Assembly: GCA_033398695.1 (NCBI GenBank)
Contig: CM065801.1
Location: forward strand, 105,393,170-105,457,169
DNA length: 64,000 nt
Source of the DNA: Orobanche coerulescens
Taxonomy: Eukaryota; Streptophyta; Magnoliopsida; Lamiales; Orobanchaceae
Reading direction: 5' to 3'
The notes beneath the pieces are model-generated. The model had not been told where the DNA came from and ran no database searches. It worked only from the letters and a program-made list of their open reading frames with translations. The position numbers were made by a program, and so were the translations under genes. Position 1 is the first letter of the stretch; every line of letters begins with the position of its first letter. Shown one piece after another: positions 54,515 through 64,000 of the stretch.

Positions 54515-57180
54515 GAATATGGTATCGGAGCTTAGGTTGCGGAAACCTAGGCTGTCGGGTCGAGTTTTGTGTTGTCGGGTCTTGTCTTGTCTTGTCTTGT
54601 CAGATTTTGTCTGACCGAGTCGTGTCGCGACGCGTCGTCTGAGGTTTCGGTCGTGATTAGTATCGAGGTGCAGCCATCATCTTCGTGCGACCTGTGGATG
54701 TAAGTCTCCCTTGTTTGTGTTTGTGCCTCGTCTGATGCGAGTTACTTGTATGATTATTCGTTAAGTGATTGAATCCTTCTGTGGATTTTGATTTCGTGAT
54801 GTGTGGGTATTTGACTCTCATCTTTTATTTGTATGAGGGGCAGTGTCGCTGCTAATGTATTTACGAACTGTATTTTATCCACTGCGTGAGTCCTTTAAAA
54901 ATGACTTTCAGTATTTTGCAAACTGAGTTCTAATTCGTAAGACTGATTCCCTAAATCGAGTTTTGGCATTTTGGCCTTGAATGTTTTATGACGGTTTGAT
55001 AAAGAATTTTTGTGAGTTTTGGGCATTCTGGCCTATTGAATTTTTGAAATCCTTGAGTATCTTAGAAAATTAAATTTCGAGATGTACTTTTAAAATGAGT
55101 TATTTTCTCGTGGTACATCCAAGGTGCCACAATATGTTTCAAAATTCTTCTACTTCGGGGACCAAAATGTTTTGAGATATTTTCAATCTTTTAGAAACAT
55201 TTTTACTTAGACCCGAGGGTCGAATATTCTGAAAGTTTTTCGCAAAAAGAAAGTGTCTTCATTTTTTATCAAACACATGATGGTTTTCAAAGTCTCGACA
55301 ATAATATTTGTTCAACTTTTTGAAAGGTGATACTAAAGATCAACTAGTGTTTCCAAAATCATTTTTTTTCAAAGGTGGTTTTCATTTTTAACACCTTTCG
55401 TTCCTGTTTGCGGTGCGGGAATGTGTGTATAATGTTCGCACTTTCATTAGGGTGTTAACCCCCGAGTTGTGATTGAATTAGTGGTGTGAACGTTGAGTCG
55501 TTCGCCACGCATATGTTTTGTTAGTCCTTTGTGGGAGGTGTGATGACGATCTTTAATATTGTCATTTCGTGGCGGCTTGCGTGTTGTCGCACCTGTGTGA
55601 GCTGTTAAAGCTTGGGTTTGTACGTTTGTGTACATGAGTGATTGTTTCAGGATTTTTATAATTATGTGCTGGTTATTGTTCGGGCTGTTGAGGTCGCCGA
55701 ACGATACGGCCGTTGCTATAGTGTTTGTGTGTGTATTACTCTACGATGGCAATCGTTGTATATGATATGTGTTATGATTCTTAGTTGTGCTGAGTTGGCA
55801 TCTCCGCTATGTTGTTTTGCGATGTTATACCCCATTGTATCTAGCATTTGTATTTTTGGTATGCCGAGCCTAGGCGTTTCCAACCGCGGTGTTCCGGGGG
55901 CATACACATACCAATTATCTTCTCGTCGGTAACGCGTCTCAAGTGTGGACTCGAGGGACACCGAATCCAGTTTTGAGAATTAGTTACAGAGACTTCCGGA
56001 GTTCGCGCTTCAGCACAGATACCAGAATCGGCTCTTAGAGGCCCATGGGAGATTTTTCTGTTGGTTGTTTTTTGTGTTGTTGCCTTGTTTCCGTTATTGT
56101 GAGTTGTGGAGACGACCTTCTTTTATAAGAGGTCGAATGTGATACCCGTATTATTTCTGGACTTCTGCATTTCCTCTTTCTCAGTTCTATCGACTCGCTC
56201 GTGTTCGTTGATATTTTCTGAACTTGTTCTGTATTTCGGTTTCATCGTTCGAACGAGCTGTGATCTTGTTTTGGGTCGATTTGGTTATCACTGTGACTTT
56301 TCCGAGTTCGGATCGATTCTTGTGAACCTTGTTCGGAAGTAACATCTTTTGGTTCTACTAGTTCTTTTATTCGAAGTGGATTGGATTTTAAACTTCTGTA
56401 TTTTCGACTCTGTCGACTCGTTTATGTTCGTTGACATTTTCTGAGCTTGTCCTGCCCCTTGCTTTTGTTGATCGAACGAGTGTGATATTGTTTCAGAATG
56501 ACTCGTTTGTCGTTGTGACTTTTCAATTGCTATTCCCTTTCATGTGGATCTTATGTGAATGCACATCCTGTTGTTTTCACCGGATCATATATTATATCGA
56601 GTCGAGATGTGAACCTTGGAGTTGTTGTTTGAATTTTATTGTTTTTCGTGATTCGAACATGATTGTTCGATTTTTGTTGTCTCGACCGTTGTGGTTCGAT
56701 CGTTTGATTGTTCGGTTTTTGTTGAGCTCGTCTTGTGATTTTTGAACATTCAGACCCTTCGTAATTCCCTTAAGTTCGGGAAATTAGTCTCGTTTTCGAT
56801 CTTCCAACCCTTGGGGCGGTGGAATTCCGTATTTGTTAAGCGTTCGGCTCGCGTGTTGATTGATGTACCGTTAGGTTGGTCAATCGTGTTGAATTTCATT
56901 CGTTGTGTTTTGTGATTGTTCGGATAATCGACTCGATTGTATTATCTGTTTGATGACGCTTGTCACTTGTTGGTTTTATTATATCCCTAACGACGACGTT
57001 GTGTTGGTCGTCGTGGAGCGTGTTTTCACGCCGTATATTTCGTTGTGTTGCTTGTAACGTTTCGCCGATGGGCGTAAGTTACGCGTTTCTTGTGTATCTC
57101 GTTGAGTTTTCCTGGCGGGATATCGCTTCTCCCTACTTGTTTTAAGTTTCGGGACGAAACTTCTTTTAAGGAGGGTAGAA
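54515..57180 (+). other. Interior of A4: primer site, relic LTR sequence, polypurine tract; no coding domain
   Basis: The primer site TGGTATCGGAGCTTAGG starts at 54520. A short CTTGT repeat lies near 54576-54600. The leader (to about 54710) matches the leader of composite A2, including TGTAAGTC. 54925-55010 resembles LTR C. 56138 onward begins GTGATACCCGTATT, like an A-type LTR start, and holds a diverged tandem duplication of about 250 bp (about 56180-56330 and 56410-56560; shared ACTCGCTCGTGTTCGTTGA-like phrase). The end carries AAGTTTCG-GGA-CGAAACTT (57144-57162) and AAGGAGGGTAGAA. No ORF with a known domain is present. Confidence 0.7.
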
Positions 57181-60100
57181 TGTAATACTCGTAATTTCGA
57201 TTTCCGGTAAATTTTTTTTCCGTCGAAAGTCCGTTTTGACGACTCGCTCATGACCGTTTCGTCATTCCGAGAATGATTAATTATGCACTTTTTGTCATCC
57301 GAGTTCATTTCGGTATCGTTTTGTTGAATTCCGTGTTCTTAAGCGGTTTTTCCGCACTTGAGTTCTATTCTTGCGAATCTCATTCGAAACTGCTGTTTCG
57401 AGTTTCTCGTAAGTTCGATTAACTTTGTTAGACGTGTTGTGAGCTTCAGTTTGGTTATTCGATCACGTATCGTGATTTTCGGGCGTTTCGGGCCATTTTC
57501 GTAATTTCCCAAAGTTTTGGGATGTTGGCCTTCGTATCGTCTTTTCAACCTTTGGGTTGTCGGAATCATGTTTTTGTTTAGTGCTTCACTCGTGTTTTGA
57601 ATGTTATACTATTCGTCGTGTTCGTTCCGTACGTTTTCGGAAATTCGAGTCGTCGAGTCTTGGTGGCTAGGCACTGGCCCCACGTCTGTGAGGACTGCCA
57701 GCGCCGCAGCTGCGCGCCGCGACCGGTTCTCGTGCGGCCCTGACTGCACACGCACGAGCAAGTGCTCGTGCCCGGTGCTCGTGCATCCCGACAGTTGGCT
57801 GACAGTGGGCGCACACGACCAGGCGCACGACCGGCCGCTCGTGCGTGCGTGCTCGTGCGTGCCTGGGCAGTATATATAGTCGGCCAGACGTGTTTTTTCA
57901 CCATTTTCTCACTTCGTTCTTCCTCTTCCGCGGCTGGAGACTTCTTGGGCGTGGAGACATGTTGTCATATAACAAATCCATGAAGTTCTTGAGTTTCTAA
58001 CATCGATTAATCATTCCATAACCTCCTCCGATCGACCGAATCGTGGTTAGATTTTCTACAAATCTAGTTTTGGGAAAATTGGGGATTTTGTTGGATTTCG
58101 TCCGTTTAATCCAATTTAACTTTGGATTGTAATAGATTGATGATTATTTAGATGTATTATATCATTTTCCTTGTTATTCCATGGTTGGATCGTATCGATT
58201 CGTTGTTTTCGTCGAGTTCTTGATCGACGCCTTGAAGGTGTCCGGTAGAATGTCATAGAGGGGTTTTCGGACGTTCTACAATTATTCTTCCTCGTATGAT
58301 AGTTGATTTATTAATTATATGTTGTTAGGGTCGAGTTTCTTGCGAAGAAACCGTGTTGAACCCTTCTGTTTATCGCCATCTTCCTTTTCGATAGCATCGA
58401 GCGTTTTGGAGCTTCCCGGTTGAGCCATGTTCGTCGGAATACTTGCGTGCCGATTTCGAGGCAAGTATCTTGCCCATACATTTCATGTTTCGTAGACGTA
58501 TTCGTTAGTATTGGAATCAAATTACAATTTGAATGTTTTAATGAACTTTTAAAAGGATCGGTATGTTCTCGATATTTGTTGTCTTTCAAAAGATAACTCG
58601 TATGCTTCGTAGATTAATGTGCTTTCGGAATATGTGCGTTAATTTCATTTGTTGGAATATGTTGATCATGTTTAGTGATGTTACTAGACCGAAAGTACTT
58701 GCCAAGGATTGTGTACTGATATGTGTAATTGTTCGGCGAATGTGGGACGTTTTGTGATATTTGTTGTTATTCCTTCGTAAGGAGGTTGTGGCGCTTGGTG
58801 TTGTTTGGTATTGATAATTGCTTGTGATTGTGTGACATTAGTTGTGAGTATACGTCGACTAAAGTGGCCATTCTAGCGAAGTACCTAGCATTTGTATGCA
58901 TATTCTAGTATTCGAATTATGGCTTCCTGTGGCGTTGTGGATGATATGTGTATGTTCACCTAGGGACGGTCTGACGGGACCTCTAGGGATACCTATTGCC
59001 GTGAGTGTGCGTATCACGAACTAGGGTTAACCAACCAGGGATGTCCGACGGGGCTCTACGGGGTACGGCGGCCGTGAGTCTCGTACCAATGGTTAACATT
59101 GAAATGTGTTGTTGGAGAACTGTGATTTTTGGCGCATATTTCGTCTGATTAGAATGGCGGTTTAAATGGTATCGTACTTAGCTGGAATGGCACCAGTAAA
59201 TGTGTTGTGTGTGATTTGTCCCTTGACTGTGATAATTTGGTAAGGGTGCGTGAGTCCTGTGGTTGCTCTGTGTATTGTAGCTCCGTGGTGTGTTGAGTTC
59301 GACCGTACGGTCAAGTTGCAAAGTTGTGTTCTCTGTTGTCGTTCTGTGAGACCGTCGTCATGGTAATGTTTGACACGGTGTATTTTATGTCGGGTTATTC
59401 TTGTGAGTATGTGATGTGAATAAGTTGATTCACGGAGCCCCGTACTTGTGGTTGGAATGTTATGCTTGGGTCGGGGACCCCGTATTTTGTTATCGGAATC
59501 GTATTTTGAAATAAATGATTTTGGGCTGTGTCCCTAAGTGTTCGAAAGGCTTGAGACTTCTTAAACCCCAAATGTTTTCAAAAACTCCCGAGATCGTAAA
59601 ATGTTTTGTAAGATGTAAAATGGTTTTATTCTTATCTTTCGTAATTCAAACTGTTTTGATCAAGTGAATTATCTCGGGAAGTATATTCACGCTTTCTATG
59701 TTCTCGGAGTATGATATGTGTGGCTCGTCCTTGTATTTATACTTGCACTAGCAAAACAGTGTAGTTTTGCTAACCCCTGAGTATTCGGGGGGTGGATGTC
59801 TGTTTTGCATCCAGGTACTTGCAGGTTGCTGGGGAGCAATTCACAGGATCGTTACGAAGGATGATGGACGACGGCGATACTAATCACATGAAGACCGGTG
59901 TTGAGTATTTGGTGATGTCTTGTTTTGTCCTTCTGTTGTGTCTATTGTCCCTTATGCGGGAACGTTGATTTATGTTAACCCCTGTGTGGGTATGAGTTAC
60001 GAGAAAGAGTAATGTATGGTTCATGTGTATGTTGTGGTAAAAGACCAAATCGGTCTAATGGTCCGTTAATTACCCATGTCGGTATGTATTGTATCGTGGT

Positions 60101-60181
60101 GTTTCTGTATTTAGCCTGGTAGATCCTCATGGAGAGGGTTTACGGCACTGTAATATTCCCGAGTGGTTTGGGGGTGTTACA
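57181..60181 (+). repeat. 3' LTR of A4
   Basis: 3001 bp, TGTAATACTCG to GGGTGTTACA, followed by TSD CTTCC. The GCTCGTGCG-type array lies at about 57726-57866 and the TATA box TATATATA at 57871-57878. It keeps the about 480 bp (59049-59528) lost from the 5' copy. Confidence 0.92.
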
Positions 60182-60186
60182 CTTCC

Positions 60187-60452
60187 CACCAGAAGTCTGC
60201 AGATCCACTGAGTTGGAAGAGCACACAAGAAAGACACTCTTGGTTGGTACACCTTAGGAAGTTAAAAATTCATTCCATAGCTCTAACCCAAAGCTCAGCA
60301 TCGCTCGGGTCTCCTGATCCTTTGAAAGTAGGCGGATTTTGCTTGAGGAAAATCTCTTCAATAACCCGCTCAGGTGGAGGAGGTGGTGGTTTGGGGTCGC
60401 GTTCATACCCTCCTCTCCTTCTTTCCCTTCTGGGTGGCATTATGTGGTTCAC
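60187..60452 (-). pseudogene. gag: Element D gag, N-terminus
   Basis: Starts at an ATG at 60452: MNHIMPPRRERRRGGYERDP, a poly-Pro stretch, then FLKQNPPTFKGSGDPSDAEL, the conserved gag entry of Tekay-like elements (NPPxFxGxxDPxxAExW). A stop and frame disturbance follow before the A4 insertion; the rest of gag is at 51208-52007. Confidence 0.85.
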
Positions 60453-60571
60453 ATAATCATCATTAGTTCATTCTCACTGGTCCAGGTTATCGTCACACTT
60501 GATCATAGAAAGGAGTTCGCGACTACATAATCATAACACATCAACACATACTCATAGAAAACTCTCGTGGC
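60453..60571 (-). other. 5' leader remnant of element D
   Basis: Short AT-rich leader upstream of the gag ATG. It is cut at 60571 by the next LTR insertion. No primer site or LTR of D is visible. Confidence 0.5.
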
Positions 60572-63500
60572 TGTAACACCCCCAATCCACTCAGGGATAT
60601 TACACGCCGTAGACCCTCTCCTCGAGGATCTACCAGGCTGATAACTAAAATCAAACATCTAAACATCGCCTTTAAGGCTAAAATGACTCAGTAGACCGAT
60701 GTGGTCTTTCAATAATAACATACAACTCAATTCCAAACACATACCCACGCAGGGGTCGAAATACAATAAACTCCCGTACAACGGGGAAAAGATACTGCAG
60801 CGGAAAAGAAAATACAACTAGACCAATACGACATCAACGGATCCTCGTGTGATTAGTATCGTTCATCTTTCATCATCCTTCGTGCCGACCCTGTGCCATG
60901 CTCCAAAACCTGAATGCAAAAATAGACATCCACCCCCCGAATACTCGGGGGTTAGCAAAACTCCACTGTTTCGCTAGTGCAAGTACAAGTGCAAAAATAC
61001 GAGCCATACAATTCACATTCCACGAATAACAATAACCAGGAATCCGCAAAGATCCAAACATAACAAAAATTACTTCCCGAGGCAAGAGTTTGGGTAGATA
61101 TTTCCAAAACCGAAAAACAATAATTAAAGGGGAAACAATTTATGAAACAGTTTAAAATGCCCTCGAGAGTTTTAATAGAAAACAATTTAGGATTACCGAA
61201 TCCTTATCTTTCCAAAATCAACAGGGGTCACAGCCCAAAGGTTTTGTTTTCGCAATTAGAAAACCAACAACAATTCACAGGGTTAAAACCCACGTCACGT
61301 GTCCTCGGCGGACATAAAATCAATACAATATAATCGCCCAAGATACGTAAACCTGGGTCACCAAAAATACAACATCAACTCGTGAATCCAGGACTATACC
61401 ATTGGATTCCCTTCGTGGCCCCGTCGGACCCTCCCAAGGTGAGCAGAATGCGTTTTCGAAATCATATACACCAACTCGTGAAGTTTTACTCGTGAATCCA
61501 GGGCTATACCATTGGACTCCCACCGTGGCCCCGTCGAACCAACCCACGGTGAGTAAACACATTCACAAACATACACACGCACTCGTGAAGTTTTACTCGT
61601 GAATCCAGGGCTATACCATTGGACTCCCGCCGTGGCCCCGTCGAACCAACCCACGGTGAGTAAACACATTCACAAACATAAGCAACCACACTCGTGAATC
61701 CAGGGCTGTACCATTGGACTCCCGCCGTGGCCCTGTCGAACCAACCCACGGTGAGCGAAATACATTCACACAATTAACACGTCACAAACAAGGATATTCA
61801 TACAATCCACCAAAGGCAACAAACACAAAGCACGACGTAATCGTCAAATCACAACACATCGAAATGAGACAATATACATCCATACGCAACACCAAGTGCG
61901 CAAACACACCAAACATATCCACAGGAGTCACATACTCGTTCATGAAACACACCAATCACAAAACACACGCGGTTTTGAAAGAGGGCCTTTAACAAGGCTA
62001 ACCAAATCTTTTGAAAACTCATTTCAAACAAACAAACAAACACACCAAGACGATCACCGATCATTATATCCACAAAACAAGAATAGTATGGACGAGGTAC
62101 TTGCCTCGAATAAGAACAACGCGAAGAATCGATCGAAGTAGGTTGACACGAACCGACTACGGACCCGCCGACTCCACCGAACGATAATCCACAACAATGA
62201 ACTACGAACGAAAACAATAACAACGGAAATGAATTTCAAAGTACGACCCAAAGCCGCTGAATTCAAAGAACAAATGACGAAAGTTCAAGGATTTCCCCCA
62301 AAACGGCCAAGGACACGATTCGTCCCGTCAAAACCCGAAAACGGAATTCCAAGTTGAAATATGGATATACAATCCATAGAATATGTTTAACAACATCATT
62401 TAACCATAATCGATCCATCGAAAATGGATGAAAAACGATATCGGGGACAAATCCCCCAAAAAGTCAATTCGAAGGAAATCAAGAAATATACTTCGATTCG
62501 ACGAAGAACAATGGATTAAATGATGTTAAACACAAGAATACTACCAAGATTAATCATACCCATCATGAATTAATCAACAACACGGAACGAATCGGACGAA
62601 AATGCAAAAATCCCCAAATTCACGAAATTAGGGTTCTAAGGAAGATTACCTTGATTCGCTGGATCAAAGGTTGATAACGGACGATCGATTGATGTTATGA
62701 ACTCAGGGACTTCATGGATTTGTTGTTAAACAACATGGCTTCGTCACCCATGAATCCCCACTCGCGGACGGAGAAGGAAGGAAGTGAAAAACGAAGTGAA
62801 ATGTGACTGCTCAGCCACATTTATACTGGGCCAGACTAGCGTGCGCTAGCCTTCCCGGACTAGCGTGCGCTATCGGCCGGTATCGGCCGAGTACCCTCGG
62901 CCAGGGCCCACACGACCCGGCATCACCGACCAACCCTGCCGACCAAACCTGTCGACCCGACTCCCGCTAGCGTGCGCTACGGCCGGACGCATGCGCTTGC
63001 GGCTTTGTCGGTAGCCCTTTGGACTAACAAACTTACCTGTAACGTACGCTAGTCGGCCGGCGTGCGCTACCCTGTCGGTTAGCGTGCGCTACGGCCAAAG
63101 CGGCGCTACTGCCCGATCTGGCCGAGTCGAGAACCTCGAAACCTTACGCCGGGCCGATAGCGTACGCTAGGCCACCCGATAAGCGTGCGCTACACTGCTG
63201 GTTAGCGCGCGACCTTCCGGCGATGGCGTGCGCGACGCGGTTCTGCCACTGTCGGCGGTGTCCATAATCGTCCGGCGATCCATAGCCGTCGGCGATCCCC
63301 GACCACTGGGCTCGGCGACCCGATTTCCAAAGCGTCACGGGCGAACACGGCGAAAAGTTCGCGGACAACATCAACGACCGAAATGAAAACATAATACCAT
63401 AATTAATCATACGCGACCAAGAAACGGGTCGAGACAAAAATTACAGAATACGGATACGTAACTTTGATAAATTACAAAATGGCCCAAAGCGCGAAAATCA

Positions 63501-63805
63501 CGATACGTGATCGAATAACCAAACCGAAGTTCACAACACGTATAACAAAGTTAAACGAACTTACGGGAAACTCAAAGCAATGATTTCGGCCGAGATTCGC
63601 AAGAATCAAACTCAAGTGCGGAAAAGTCTCTAAAAAGCACGGAACTCAACAAAACGACACCGAAACGAACTCGGATGTCAAAAAGTGTAGAATTAATCAT
63701 TCTCAGAATAATGAAACGGTCATGAGCGAGTCATCAAAACGGACTTCCGCTGAGAAAAAGAAAAAAAAAAGAAATTACCGGAAATCGAAAATTGCGGATA
63801 TTACA
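60572..63805 (-). repeat. A1-subfamily 3' LTR of an element leaving the window
   Basis: 3234 bp, plus-strand ends TGTAACACCCCC and GGATATTACA. It is the same subfamily as the solo LTR 7469-15391, including tandem repeats (61380-61760) and a dyad array (62837-63230; the first two copies, at 62837 and 62861, are 24 bp apart). The TATA on the minus strand is near 62820. The adjacent hairpin and polypurine tract on the right show it is the 3' LTR of a minus-strand element whose body lies beyond 64000. Confidence 0.9.
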
Positions 63806-64000
63806 TTCTACCCTCCTTAAAAGAAGTTTCGTCCCGAAACTTAAAACAAGTAGGGAGAAGCAATATCCCACCAAGAAAACTCAACGAGATACGTAAGAAA
63901 CGCGTAACTAACGCCCAACGGCGAAACATTACAAACGACACAACGGAATATATGGTGTGAAAACACGATCCACGACGACCAACACAACGTCGCCGTTAGG
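63806..64000 (-). other. 3' end of the interior of the next A-type element
   Basis: Contains AAGTTTCG-GGA-CGAAACTT (63824-63842) and the polypurine tract AAGGAGGGTAGAA next to the LTR. The remaining sequence matches 28277-28400 and the reverse complement of 57000-57140. No coding domain is visible before the window ends. Confidence 0.75.

Larger units (their letters stand above)
52008..60181 (+). mobile_element. Non-autonomous Tekay-like element A4
   Basis: 5' LTR 52008-54514, primer site from 54520, 2.7-kb interior without gag-pol, hairpin and polypurine tract, 3' LTR 57181-60181. Perfect TSD CTTCC at 52003-52007 and 60182-60186, inside the gag of element D. The interior holds relics of LTR C-like sequence, as in composite A2, and its 3' end is shared with the other A-type elements. 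The 5' LTR is about 0.5 kb shorter than the 3' LTR because of one deletion. Confidence 0.92.
46551..60571 (-). mobile_element. Tekay-lineage element D, 3'-truncated and twice interrupted
   Basis: Minus-strand fossil made of gag N-terminus (60187-60452), gag remainder (51208-52007), protease (50872-51153), RT/RNase H (49473-50870) and RNase H end (46555-46720). It is interrupted by A4 (TSD CTTCC) within gag and by a solo LTR (TSD GTGAT) within RNase H. Integrase and both LTRs are missing in the window. Stop codons and frameshifts are frequent. Confidence 0.82.

Noticed and set aside
1..64000. tRNA, rRNA or ordinary host genes
   Set aside because: No cloverleaf, rRNA segment or intron-containing host gene was recognised. 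Primer-binding sites resemble tRNA 3' ends only over 11-18 bases.

Overview
This window is plant nuclear DNA, almost certainly from a large angiosperm genome. It is a block of nested LTR retrotransposons with no ordinary host gene in its native setting. Evidence: Ty3/gypsy polyproteins of the Athila, Tekay/Del and Tat lineages, Copia-type LTRs, tRNA-complementary primer sites, polypurine tracts, and 5-bp target-site duplications (TSDs) that close around most insertions. The species cannot be named from this sequence. Statements about identity between copies are by eye.

Layout, left half. 10-5282 is a decayed Athila-like gag-pol (+). It runs into a 5'-truncated LTR (5425-6681) followed directly by a primer-binding site. 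That LTR and the full LTR at 17870-19470 bound an Athila-type element with no gag-pol. It carries two intact cargo ORFs instead: a 181-aa basic Cys-rich protein (6923-7468) and an intronless LOG-type cytokinin-activating enzyme (15705-16361) with its own TATA box. Between them sits a solo Tekay-like LTR (7469-15391, TSD CATAG), itself interrupted by a GC-rich gag-only element (7819-12407, TSD TCCGT). To the right are a Copia LTR (19471-21103, -) and a Tat-lineage RNase H/integrase fragment (21104-22588, -).

Middle. A non-autonomous Copia-like element with an acidic/RGG ORF (22589-23094 and 42152-42967) is split by a Tekay chromovirus B (23095-42151, -). B keeps a 1.3-kb-codon polyprotein with one main frameshift. 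B's chromodomain is in turn split by composite element A2 (25902-34873, -, TSD TCGTC), which contains a third, unrelated LTR (C, 30503-32005) with its own primer site and polypurine tract.

Right half. A second Tekay element D (-, about 46551-60571) is interrupted by a solo LTR (46721-49467, TSD GTGAT) and by a non-autonomous element A4 (52008-60181, TSD CTTCC). A further long LTR (60572-63805, -) starts an element that leaves the window.

Most notable: (1) LTRs of several families carry arrays of one 12-bp dyad, TWRCGNNCGYWA, spaced about 22-24 bp and placed just upstream of the TATA box. (2) A retroelement carries a LOG gene plus a Cys-rich, virus-like nucleic-acid-binding protein. (3) A three-LTR composite element moved as a unit. 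(4) Tekay elements share an 8-bp-stem hairpin directly before the polypurine tract.
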